Shown here piece after piece: positions 17,649-25,099 of a stretch of 64,000 nt of DNA. The DNA is taken from the NCBI RefSeq assembly GCF_014127285.1, contig NZ_CP059901.1, forward strand, positions 1,612,001 to 1,676,000. The letters run 5' to 3'. The DNA comes from Mumia sp. ZJ1417. GTDB lineage: Bacteria; Actinomycetota; Actinomycetes; Propionibacteriales; Nocardioidaceae. A program made the translations under genes and the position numbers. The notes beneath the pieces were generated by a model. It was not told where the DNA came from, did not search any database, and saw only the letters and a program-made list of their open reading frames with translations. How positions within the stretch are numbered: the stretch's first letter is position 1; each line of letters begins with the position of its first letter.

Positions 17649-19069
17649 GGATCGACGTCCCTTCCGTGATCGAGCCCGCAGAGGATCTCGGCACGGTCCA
17701 CCTCATCGGTATCGGCGGCGCAGGTCTCTCCGCGATCGCGCGGATCATGCTCGAGCGCGGGGTGAGCGTCCAGGGCAGCGACGCCCAGGACTCGCCGACG
17801 CTGCGGGCGCTGGAGGCGGACGGCGCGGTCGTCCACGTCGGTCAGGTGGCCGACAACCTCGGCGACGCGCAGACGGTGATCGCCTCGACCGCCGTACGCG
17901 ACGACAACTCCGAGATCGTCGCGGCGCGCGCGCGTGGCCTTCGCCTCTATCCGCGCTCGGCTGGTCTGCAGTCGGTGATGATCGGCCGCGACGTGGTCGC
18001 CGTCGCCGGCACGCACGGCAAGACCACGACGACCTCGATGCTCGCGACGGCCCTGGTCCGTGCCGGGCTCGACCCGTCGTACGCGATCGGCGCGCCCGTC
18101 GCCTCGCTCGGGACCAACGCCCATGCAGGTCAGGGGCAGTGGTTCGTCGCGGAGGCCGACGAGAGCGACGGCGCCTTCCTTGTCTACGAGCCGTACGGCG
18201 CGGTCGTCACCAACGTCGACGCCGACCACCTCGACGTGTGGGGGACGCCCGAGGCGTACGAGGCCGCGTTCGCCGAGTTCGTCGACCGGATCGATCCCGC
18301 GGGGTTCCTCGTGCTGTGTGCCGACGACCCGGGCGCCGCCGCGCTCGCCGTCCGCGCGCGCCGGCGAGGCCTTCGCGTCATCAGCACCGGGCTCTCCGAG
18401 GGCACCGACCTGCGCGGCGTGGACCTGCTCACCTCCGGGGGCGGCACGTCGTTCACGGTGGTCCGCGGCGACGACGAGCTCGGTCGCGTCATGCTGCAGG
18501 TGCCGGGGCAGCACTACGTCGTCGACGCGCTCGGTGCGCTCGCCGCGGCACTGGAGTGCGGGGCGACGTTCGCTGACGCTGCCGCCGGCCTGGCCGCGTA
18601 CTCGGGAGCGAGCCGTCGCATGGAGCTGATCGGCGAGGGTGACGGCGTGCGTGTGTACGACTCGTACGCCCACCACCCCGTCGAGATCGCGGGCGACCTC
18701 CAGGCGGCTCGGGCCCTTGCCGGCGGTGCACGCGTGCTCGTCGCGTTCCAGCCGCACCTGGTGAGCCGGACGCGGATCTTCGGCGCGGCGATGGGCCGGG
18801 CGCTCGGTGCGGCCGACGAGGTCGTCGTGACCGAGATCTACCTGGCGCGCGAGGATCCCGATCCCGAGGTGACCGGCGCGCTCGTCCGAGAGGCGGTCGG
18901 TCTGCCCGCGGACGCCGTGCACGCCGGCGAGCCGCCGGCGACGCTCGACGCGCAGCTCGCGTCGCTCGCCCGCCGCGGCGATCTCGTCCTGCTCCTGGGA
19001 GCCGGCGACATCACGACCGTGGGCCCGCGCCTCGTGGCGCGGCTGGAGGAGAGGACCCGGACGAGGTGA
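17645..19069 (+). CDS. murC: UDP-N-acetylmuramate--L-alanine ligase MurC
   Basis: A 474-residue cytoplasmic ligase, first of the Mur ligases, adding L-Ala to UDP-MurNAc. It has HLIGIGGAGLSAIARIML at the N-terminus, the ATP loop AVAGTHGKTTTTSMLA, EADESDGAFLVYEP and a late YDSYAHHPVEI motif, all diagnostic of MurC. ATG 17645 overlaps the murG stop by 4 nt and gives a normal N-terminus (an extra basic sequence upstream would be murG in another frame). It overlaps ftsQ by 4 nt. Confidence 0.95.
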   Translation: MRIDVPSVIEPAEDLGTVHLIGIGGAGLSAIARIMLERGVSVQGSDAQDSPTLRALEADGAVVHVGQVADNLGDAQTVIASTAVRDDNSEIVAARARGLRLYPRSAGLQSVMIGRDVVAVAGTHGKTTTTSMLATALVRAGLDPSYAIGAPVASLGTNAHAGQGQWFVAEADESDGAFLVYEPYGAVVTNVDADHLDVWGTPEAYEAAFAEFVDRIDPAGFLVLCADDPGAAALAVRARRRGLRVISTGLSEGTDLRGVDLLTSGGGTSFTVVRGDDELGRVMLQVPGQHYVVDALGALAAALECGATFADAAAGLAAYSGASRRMELIGEGDGVRVYDSYAHHPVEIAGDLQAARALAGGARVLVAFQPHLVSRTRIFGAAMGRALGAADEVVVTEIYLAREDPDPEVTGALVREAVGLPADAVHAGEPPATLDAQLASLARRGDLVLLLGAGDITTVGPRLVARLEERTRTR

Positions 19070-19782
19070 CGGTGACGGACCGGTTCGCTGGGAGGCGCTG
19101 GCGGGCGCGCCTTCAGCGGCTGCGTCCGTACCTCCTCGTCGCCGCCGTCCTCGCGGCCGCGGGTGGTGTGGCGTGGACGGTGCTCGAGACGCCCGTGCTG
19201 GGGGCCCACCACGTCGACGTCCGTGGTGCGAGCACCGTCGGTGCCGAGGTCGTCCGTGCGCAGGCGGCGGTGCCGGACGGCCGCCCCCTGGCGCGGCTCG
19301 ACCTCGGCGCTGTCGGCGACCGAGTCGAGGAGATTCCGCAGGTCGCCTCCGTCGATGTCCGTCGCCAGTGGCCGCGTACGGTCGTGGTCGAGGTCACCGA
19401 ACGCCGGCCGGTGGCGCGCCTGGCCGGGCGCAACGATGTGCGGCTGATCGACTCCGACGGCGTGGTGTACCCGCCCGCCGGCAAGCCGCCCCGCAGGTTG
19501 CCGTCGGTGGAGCTGGCGTCCGGTGCCGGCCCGCGCGCCGAGGCACTGCGGGAGGTCGCCCAGGCCGTCGCTGCGATGGACGCCGGTCTCGCCCGCAAGG
19601 TCCGCGAGGTGCGTGTCAGCAGTCGTGACGCGATCACCCTCGAGCTGCGTGACGGCGCCGAGGTCGCGTGGGGGAGCGCGGACCACGCGGAGCTCAAGGC
19701 CGACGTGCTCTCCGCCCTGCTGAAGCAGAAGGCGACGGCGTACGACGTCAGTGCGCCGGAGCGGCCGACGATCGTCCCCTGA
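19066..19782 (+). CDS. ftsQ: Cell division protein FtsQ
   Basis: A 238-residue bitopic protein: basic cytoplasmic tail (1-20), one membrane helix (about 21-40), a POTRA domain starting VLGAHHVDVRGASTVGAEVV, and a beta-rich FtsQ/DivIB domain (QVASVDVRRQWPRTVVVEVT, then LIDSDGVVYPP). FtsQ scaffolds FtsL/FtsB in the divisome. GTG 19066 overlaps murC by 4 nt. In most actinobacteria ftsZ follows directly; here a small membrane protein gene and a hairpin lie between. Confidence 0.92.
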   Translation: MTVTDRFAGRRWRARLQRLRPYLLVAAVLAAAGGVAWTVLETPVLGAHHVDVRGASTVGAEVVRAQAAVPDGRPLARLDLGAVGDRVEEIPQVASVDVRRQWPRTVVVEVTERRPVARLAGRNDVRLIDSDGVVYPPAGKPPRRLPSVELASGAGPRAEALREVAQAVAAMDAGLARKVREVRVSSRDAITLELRDGAEVAWGSADHAELKADVLSALLKQKATAYDVSAPERPTIVP

Positions 19783-19817
19783 GCGGCGCACGAATCGCGA
19801 GCCCTCGTGGGCACGAG

Positions 19818-19823
19818 TAGCGT
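19818..19823 (+). promoter_or_regulatory. -10 element TAGCGT, leaderless start
   Basis: TAGCGT sits 7 nt before ATG 19831. The same geometry (TANNNT, 6-7 nt, start codon) recurs before several genes in this window and fits transcription starting at the A of the start codon. No good -35 is seen. Confidence 0.5.
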
Positions 19824-19830
19824 GCGCGAC

Positions 19831-20283
19831 ATGAGCGTCGCCGCTCCGGGCCGGTCGGCCAACGCTGGCGCGATCGCCGTCGGGATCGCGCAGTGCGTCC
19901 TGCTGGGCCTGGCCTCGCTCGTGGTCGCCACGTGGGCGTTCCTTGAGCTGACCAAGCGTCTCGCGCTCTCGACCGACCCACTCGACTCCGAGAGGGTGCT
20001 GTTCTGGTCGCTCGTCGGCGCGGTGGCGGTGCTCGTCCTGGTGAGCGTGGCGGCGGCGATGGTGTGGCGGCGCAGAGTGCTCGGTTTCACCGTGCTCGCG
20101 CTGGCGTGGGTGCCGGCCGCGCCGCTGTGCTGGATCGCCGTGGCGTCGTACCAGGATCTTGTCGTCGACGACGCGATGCCGGGCGTGGTCGCGTTCGGGG
20201 TGGTCGCCGGTGCCGCCAACGTCGTGCTCGGGCTCCTCCTGCGCACCCCGACGTCGTCTGCGCACCCGCCGCTCGCACGCTGA
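19831..20283 (+). CDS. Small four-helix membrane protein between ftsQ and ftsZ
   Basis: Not recognised. The 150-residue product (starting MSVAAPGRSANAGAIAVGIA) has four predicted membrane helices: about residues 13-35, 52-74, 82-102 and 117-138, with short loops. ATG 19831 is taken because a -10-like TAGCGT lies 7 nt upstream; GTG 19807 in the same frame would add 8 residues and has no ribosome site. GC bias by codon position matches its neighbours, so it looks native. It is followed by a hairpin that would separate it from ftsZ. A division role is possible by position only. Confidence 0.7.
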   Translation: MSVAAPGRSANAGAIAVGIAQCVLLGLASLVVATWAFLELTKRLALSTDPLDSERVLFWSLVGAVAVLVLVSVAAAMVWRRRVLGFTVLALAWVPAAPLCWIAVASYQDLVVDDAMPGVVAFGVVAGAANVVLGLLLRTPTSSAHPPLAR

Positions 20284-20288
20284 GGTCC

Positions 20289-20359
20289 CGTCCCCGATGT
20301 GTGCACCTAACCGTGCAGTCGCTCGGGCATTCCACGGCAAAGTGCACAAATCGGGGACG
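20289..20359. repeat. Long hairpin repeat upstream of the ftsZ promoter
   Basis: Arms of 18 nt, at 20289-20306 and 20342-20359, are complementary except for one base (core GTCCCCGAT and TGTGCAC). The 35-nt loop contains a further small stem, CCGTG with CACGG. No T-run follows either arm. It could end transcription from both sides, but length and structure also suit a dispersed REP-like element. A comparable but longer element lies at 63733-63806. Confidence 0.7.
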
Positions 20360-20431
20360 TCGCGTGCTGTGGCGGCGTGTCGGCGCCGAGGGCCGTCGGT
20401 CACCCCGTAAGTTCGTCACAGAACGCCGAGG

Positions 20432-20464
20432 TTGACATAACTATAACCCTGAAGTAGAGGGTTA
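20432..20464 (+). promoter_or_regulatory. ftsZ promoter with embedded inverted repeat
   Basis: A perfect -35 TTGACA (20432-20437) is followed after exactly 17 bp by a weak -10-like TAGAGG (20455-20460). Overlapping the -10 is a perfect 7-nt inverted repeat, TAACCCT (20444-20450) and AGGGTTA (20458-20464), 7 nt apart. This could be an operator for a dimeric regulator or part of the promoter itself. Transcription would begin near 20467, about 40 nt before the start codon. Confidence 0.7.
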
Positions 20465-20505
20465 GGGTTCCGGCTCGAGACACCAAGCATGTGAGGGGCA
20501 CCATC

Positions 20506-21741
20506 GTGGCAGCTCAGAACTACCTGGCCGTGATCAAGGTGGTCGGTATCGGAGGTGGCGGTGTCAACGCCGTCAACCGGATGATCGAGGCTGGCCTCAA
20601 GGGAGTCGAGTTCATCGCGATCAACACCGACGCGCAGGCGCTGCTGATGAGCGATGCCGACGTCAAGCTCGACATTGGGCGCGAGCTGACCCGGGGTCTC
20701 GGCGCAGGCGCCAACCCCGACACCGGTCGTCAGGCGGCGGAGGACCACGCCGACGACATCGAGGACGTCCTCAAGGGCGCCGACATGGTGTTCGTGACCG
20801 CGGGCGAGGGTGGCGGCACCGGTACGGGTGGTGCTCCTGTCGTCGCGCGCATCGCGCGTTCGCTCGGTGCGCTGACCATCGGCGTCGTCACGCGGCCGTT
20901 CTCCTTCGAGGGACGCCGCCGCGCCAACCAGGCCGACGACGGCATCGAGTCGCTGCGCGAAGAGGTCGACACCCTCATCGTCATCCCCAACGACCGGCTG
21001 CTCTCGATCAGCGACCGCAACGTCACGATGATCGACGCCTTCATGCAGGCTGACCAGGTGCTCCTGCAGGGCGTCTCGGGCATCACCGACCTGATCACGA
21101 CCCCGGGTCTGATCAACCTCGACTTCGCCGACGTGAAGTCGGTCATGTCCGATGCCGGCTCTGCACTCATGGGCATCGGGTCCGCCCGAGGCGACGACCG
21201 TGCGGTCGCCGCTGCCGAGATGGCGGTGTCGAGTCCGCTGCTCGAGGCCTCGATCGACGGCGCGCACGGTGTGCTGCTCTCGATCGCGGGTGGCTCCGAC
21301 TTGGGTCTGTTCGAGATCAACGAGGCCGCGGCACTGGTCAGCGAGGCTGCGCACGCCGAGGCCAACATCATCTTCGGCGCCGTGATCGACGACGCGCTCG
21401 GCGACGAGGTCCGTGTCACGGTCATCGCTGCCGGGTTCGACGGCGGCACGCCCAAGCGTCGCGATGCGTCGCGCCCGGCGCTTCGCCGCGACGCCGCGCC
21501 GGCGCGTCCGGTCCAGAAGGAGGCGCCGGCCACGCCGGCGGCTCGCGAGGAGTCGTCATCGAACGGCAACGAGCGGATGCCTGTCGGCGTCCGGGCCAGC
21601 GCGGCCGAGTCGTCGAGCGATCGCCCGTCGTCGAACGGCACGTCGGCCACCGGCGTCGGCAACGGCACCCGTCCGGTCGCGCCGAAGCGCCAGGCCGACC
21701 CCTTCGAGGACGACCTCGACATCCCCGACTTCCTGAAGTAG
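20506..21741 (+). CDS. ftsZ: Cell division protein FtsZ
   Basis: A 411-residue tubulin-like GTPase that polymerises into the Z-ring. The GTP-binding signature [13 protein letters not shown] is at residues 101-113 and the synergy loop with [11 protein letters not shown] at about 205-215. GTG 20506 gives the usual actinobacterial N-terminus [19 protein letters not shown]; an upstream in-frame GTG at 20491 would add five residues, and the GAGGGG at about 20493-20498 fits the later start. A disordered linker rich in Pro, Ala and Ser (about 317-395) leads to the conserved C-terminal peptide DLDIPDFLK that binds SepF and FtsW. Confidence 0.97.
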   Translation: MAAQNYLAVIKVVGIGGGGVNAVNRMIEAGLKGVEFIAINTDAQALLMSDADVKLDIGRELTRGLGAGANPDTGRQAAEDHADDIEDVLKGADMVFVTAGEGGGTGTGGAPVVARIARSLGALTIGVVTRPFSFEGRRRANQADDGIESLREEVDTLIVIPNDRLLSISDRNVTMIDAFMQADQVLLQGVSGITDLITTPGLINLDFADVKSVMSDAGSALMGIGSARGDDRAVAAAEMAVSSPLLEASIDGAHGVLLSIAGGSDLGLFEINEAAALVSEAAHAEANIIFGAVIDDALGDEVRVTVIAAGFDGGTPKRRDASRPALRRDAAPARPVQKEAPATPAAREESSSNGNERMPVGVRASAAESSSDRPSSNGTSATGVGNGTRPVAPKRQADPFEDDLDIPDFLK

Positions 21742-21744
21742 TAG

Positions 21745-22485
21745 ATGTTCGCCTTCCACGAGTCCTTGTCGCACGTCGACCTCGCGTTCACGGACCGGCA
21801 CGGCGGTGAGAGTGCTGGTCCGTGGGCGTCGCTGAACCTGGCGGCGGGCAACGGCGACGACGCGGAGACAGTCGCACGCAACGTCGTGGCCGCCGCCCGT
21901 GCCCTCGGAGGAGACCCCTCCGAAGCCCGGCTCATGCGGCAGGTCCACGGGGACGGTGTGCACGTCGTCACCGCCGGCTCCCCGACCGAGCCGTACCCCG
22001 AGGCCGACGCGCTGGTCACCGCTGTGCCCGGCGCCGTGCTCGTCGTCCGGGTGGCCGACTGCCTCCCGATCGTGCTGGCTGACGACGAGGCGCGCGTGGT
22101 CGGAGTCGCCCACGCGGGTCGTCGCGGTGTCGTCGTCGATGTCGCGACAGCGACCGTCGAGGCGATGCGCGACCTCGGCGCGCAACAGATCAGGGCTTGG
22201 ATCGGGCCGCGCATCTGCGGGCGCTGCTACGAAGTCCCCGCACAGATGCGCGATGACGTCGCCGGCCGGCTCCCGGTCGCGTGGGCACAGACGTCGTGGG
22301 GGACCCCGGCGCTCGACCTGGCCGCTGCAGCGTCCGAGCAGCTCGAGAAGGCCGGCGCGCGTGTCCATGATCTCGCGGGTGACCTCCCGGTCTGCACGTA
22401 CGAAGGAGAGTCCGACTTCTTCTCGTACCGGCGCCAAGGGGAGCAGTCCGGCCGGCTCGGCGGGCTCGTACGGATCCGCCCGTGA
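21745..22485 (+). CDS. pgeF: Peptidoglycan editing factor PgeF / laccase-domain protein
   Basis: A 246-residue member of the YfiH/YlmD family. The zinc-binding and catalytic residues are seen in MRQVHGDGVH, RVADCLPIVLAD and VAHAGRRGVV. E. coli YfiH removes misplaced L-Ser from UDP-MurNAc peptides; related proteins were also described as purine nucleoside enzymes, so the exact substrate here is open. It starts 3 nt after the ftsZ stop and overlaps yggS by 4 nt, the standard order after ftsZ in Gram-positive bacteria. Confidence 0.9.
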   Translation: MFAFHESLSHVDLAFTDRHGGESAGPWASLNLAAGNGDDAETVARNVVAAARALGGDPSEARLMRQVHGDGVHVVTAGSPTEPYPEADALVTAVPGAVLVVRVADCLPIVLADDEARVVGVAHAGRRGVVVDVATATVEAMRDLGAQQIRAWIGPRICGRCYEVPAQMRDDVAGRLPVAWAQTSWGTPALDLAAAASEQLEKAGARVHDLAGDLPVCTYEGESDFFSYRRQGEQSGRLGGLVRIRP

Positions 22486-23195
22486 CCGACAGGCGCGCGG
22501 AGCTCGCGCACAACCTCGCCTCCGTACGGCAGCGGATCGCTGCGGCCGCGACTGAGGCGGGACGCGCCCCCGAGGACGTGACGATGGTCGTGGTGACCAA
22601 GACCTACCCCGCCTCCGACGTGGCGCACCTCGCCGCCCTCGGCGTCACCGACGTCGGTGAAAATCGTCACCCCGAGGCGGCCCGCAAGCGCGAGGAGGCC
22701 GGTGAGGCGGGGGCAGGGCTGCGCTGGCACTTCGTCGGCGGGCTCCAGACCAACAAGGCCGGCGCCGTCGCCCGCTACGCGGACGTCGTCCACTCGGTCG
22801 ACCGGCCTCGGCTCGTCGACGCGCTCGCAAGGGGCGCCGCGCTGGCGGGACGCGAGGTCGAGGTGCTGATCCAGGTCAACCTCGAGGGGCGTGACGACGA
22901 CCCGGTCGGCCGCGCGGGGGCTGACCCTGCGGACATCCTCGCGCTCGCTGGTCGCATCGACGCCGCCGACGGTCTCGTGCTCGGGGGAGTGATGGCGGTG
23001 GCGCCGCTCGGCGCTGATCCGGACCCCGCGTTCGCCCGCCTGTCCGAGATCTCAGCCAGCGTGGCCGCGTCGTACCCGGGCGCGACGACGATCTCGGCCG
23101 GCATGAGCGGCGACCTCGAGTCCGCCGTACGACACGGCGCGACACACGTACGGATAGGGCGTTCAGTGCTCGGAGAGAGGCCCGCGCTCGGGTAG
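22482..23195 (+). CDS. YggS-family PLP-binding protein
   Basis: A 237-residue single-domain PLP protein with alanine-racemase-like barrel fold. It is involved in vitamin B6 homeostasis and has no proven enzyme activity. The PLP-binding Lys lies in MVVVTKTYP (about residue 39); GLQTNKA and [23 protein letters not shown] (phosphate loop) are family hallmarks. The usual GENxxQE box reads GENRHPEA, a mild departure. GTG 22482 overlaps pgeF by 4 nt. It sits upstream of sepF, as YlmE does in Bacillus. Confidence 0.92.
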   Translation: MTDRRAELAHNLASVRQRIAAAATEAGRAPEDVTMVVVTKTYPASDVAHLAALGVTDVGENRHPEAARKREEAGEAGAGLRWHFVGGLQTNKAGAVARYADVVHSVDRPRLVDALARGAALAGREVEVLIQVNLEGRDDDPVGRAGADPADILALAGRIDAADGLVLGGVMAVAPLGADPDPAFARLSEISASVAASYPGATTISAGMSGDLESAVRHGATHVRIGRSVLGERPALG

Positions 23196-23250
23196 GTTGA
23201 CTGAGACAGTGAGCACCGTTCAACCCGCAGTGGGTCCAGGAGGTCAGGCG

Positions 23251-23751
23251 ATGGCTGGCGCGATGCGCAAGATGGGTGAGTACCTCGGCCTCGTCGAGCA
23301 GTCGGGCGAGTACGACGACTACGACGACTACGAGGCGGACGCCGAGACATCCCGTCGCACAACGGCACGTCCTGCTGTGCACGAGGCCGACTCCCGGACC
23401 GTGGCGCGCATCGACGAGCGGCGTCGGCCGACGCCGACACCCGGGCCGACCGCGGTCCCCGCGGCCGCCGAGTTCACTCGGATCACGACGCTCCACCCGC
23501 GGACGTACAACGAGGCACGGACGATCGGCGAGCACTTCCGCGAGGGCACGCCCGTCATCATGAACCTCACCGAGATGGACGACAACGACGCCAAGCGTCT
23601 CGTCGACTTCGCGGCCGGCCTCATCTTTGCCGTGTACGGCTCGATCGAGCGGATCACCAACAAGGTCTTCCTGCTCTCGCCCCCCAACGTGACCGTCACG
23701 GCCGAGGACCGCCAGCGCCTCGCGCAGGGCGGGTTCTTCAATCAGAGCTGA
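23251..23751 (+). CDS. sepF: Cell division protein SepF
   Basis: A 166-residue FtsZ-binding protein that anchors the Z-ring to the membrane. The N-terminus [16 protein letters not shown] is the amphipathic membrane-targeting helix. An acidic, Tyr/Asp-rich linker (residues 20-70) leads to the SepF core ([20 protein letters not shown] through [11 protein letters not shown]). ATG 23251 is fixed by AGGAGG 7 nt upstream; GTG 23209 in frame is less likely. A -10-like TAGGTT at 23193-23198 could give it its own promoter. Confidence 0.95.
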   Translation: MAGAMRKMGEYLGLVEQSGEYDDYDDYEADAETSRRTTARPAVHEADSRTVARIDERRRPTPTPGPTAVPAAAEFTRITTLHPRTYNEARTIGEHFREGTPVIMNLTEMDDNDAKRLVDFAAGLIFAVYGSIERITNKVFLLSPPNVTVTAEDRQRLAQGGFFNQS

Positions 23752-23771
23752 CGCGAGGCACACTGACGTCC

Positions 23772-24065
23772 ATGGTCGTTGTCGGCGAGATCATCAACTT
23801 CATCCTGTGGGCCTGCATTCTGCTCCTGCTGGCCCGCTTCGTCATCGACTGGGTCCAGGTGCTGTCGCGCTCGTGGCAGCCCAAGGGCTTCGTCCTCGTC
23901 ATCTGCGAGGCCGTCTACTCGGTGACCGACCCCCCGATGCGCGCCGTGCGCCGGGTCATCCCGCCCATCCGCTTCGGCGGTATGGCGCTCGACCTGTCGC
24001 CGATGGTGCTGCTCATCGGGCTCTATCTCCTGCAGATCGTCAATGCACAGATCTTCTTCAGGTGA
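23772..24065 (+). CDS. YggT family membrane protein
   Basis: A 97-residue membrane protein with two helices (about 3-25 and 72-94) flanking a cytoplasmic loop with the family motif TDPPMRAVRRVIPPIRFGG. YggT proteins lie between sepF and divIVA in most actinobacteria and firmicutes. The function is unknown, though links to osmotic and divisome homeostasis have been suggested. It follows sepF after 20 nt; no strong ribosome site is seen. Confidence 0.9.
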   Translation: MVVVGEIINFILWACILLLLARFVIDWVQVLSRSWQPKGFVLVICEAVYSVTDPPMRAVRRVIPPIRFGGMALDLSPMVLLIGLYLLQIVNAQIFFR

Positions 24066-24193
24066 GCAGGACCCTTCTTCGGTGGAGGGGTCGCGCACTA
24101 GTGTGGTGTCCCGCGGGGTGCCGCAGGTGCTGTTTCCCCCACCGAGTACCGTTGTCAGGACTGTCCGATGAAACATGACCCCGAGGTGAGACC

Positions 24194-24967
24194 ATGCCGT
24201 TGACGCCAGAGGACGTGCGGAACAAGCGATTTACCCCGGTCAGGCTTCGTGAGGGCTACGACATGGGCGAGGTCGACCAGTTCCTCGACGAGGTCGAGGC
24301 CGAGCTCGAGCGTCTGACCCTGGAGAACGAGGACCTGCGGAGCAAGCTTGCCGCCGCCTCGACCGGCTCAGGTTCGCCGACCTCGTCGTTCGACTCCTTC
24401 CGCGCGCCCGCCCCGGCTCCGGCCCCGATCGCTGCTCCGCCGCCGCCCCCGCCCGTTCCTACCCCGGCTCCCGCCCCGACCACCTCGGTCGGTGACGCGT
24501 CGAGTGCCGCCGCACGGCTGCTGGAGATCGCGACGCACAACGCCGACGAGCTCGTCGAGGCGGCCAAGAACGAGGCCGACCGGATTCTCGGCGAGGCCCG
24601 CACCAAGGCCGACCGCGTCGAGAACGAGGCGCGTGGCAAGGCCGAGCGCCTCGAGAGCGAGGCCCGGATGCGTGCCCAGAAGCTTGATGCCGAGACCGCC
24701 GAGCGCCGCCAGCAGGCCTTCGGCAACATCGAGAAGGAGCGTGACGACCTCAACCGTGAGCTCGAGCGCCTGCGCACCTTCGAGCGCGAGTACCGCAGCC
24801 GCCTCAAGAGCTACTTCCAGGCTCAGCTCTCGAACCTCGAGGGTGAGCAGTCGGTCGCGGCAGCGCTGCCGACGGCCGCTGCGCCGGCCGCCGTGCACTC
24901 GTCGACGCCGGAGCACGCTCCGCGCCGTCTCAAGTCGCTCTTCGGCGACGACGACGTGCGCTCCTGA
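24194..24967 (+). CDS. wag31: DivIVA/Wag31 polar growth scaffold
   Basis: A 257-residue coiled-coil protein that binds curved membrane at poles and organises apical growth in actinobacteria. The N-terminal membrane-binding domain reads MPLTPEDVRNKRFTPVRLRE with GYDMGEVDQFLDEVEAELER, near the DivIVA consensus. A Pro-rich insert (about residues 60-100) separates it from a long C-terminal coiled coil (about 115-220) rich in Glu, Ala and Arg. ATG 24194 has GAGGTGAG just upstream. It closes the division cluster and is followed by a strong terminator. Confidence 0.94.
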   Translation: MPLTPEDVRNKRFTPVRLREGYDMGEVDQFLDEVEAELERLTLENEDLRSKLAAASTGSGSPTSSFDSFRAPAPAPAPIAAPPPPPPVPTPAPAPTTSVGDASSAAARLLEIATHNADELVEAAKNEADRILGEARTKADRVENEARGKAERLESEARMRAQKLDAETAERRQQAFGNIEKERDDLNRELERLRTFEREYRSRLKSYFQAQLSNLEGEQSVAAALPTAAAPAAVHSSTPEHAPRRLKSLFGDDDVRS

Positions 24968-24986
24968 GCCACTCGTACGACGCAGA

Positions 24987-25023
24987 GGGCCCCGCCCGAC
25001 CGAGAGGTCGAGCGGGGCCCTTC
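24987..25023 (+). terminator. Intrinsic terminator after divIVA
   Basis: GGGCCCCGC (24987-24995) and CGACC (24997-25001) pair with GGTCG (25006-25010) and GCGGGGCCC (25012-25020), one mismatch, GAGA tetraloop, followed by TTCTGT. It lies between convergent divIVA and ileS and may work in both directions. Confidence 0.85.
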
Positions 25024-25099
25024 TGTGTTGCCCGTCCGCCGGGGCGGGCCCGGGTGGCGGGTGGCCGTTGGGGCTTGGAGGGGAGGAGCGAACGGCCGG

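Noticed and set aside
20284-20431. Extension of the membrane protein or an extra small gene before ftsZ
   Set aside because: The frames are Arg-rich and run through the hairpin; no ribosome site or conserved sequence.
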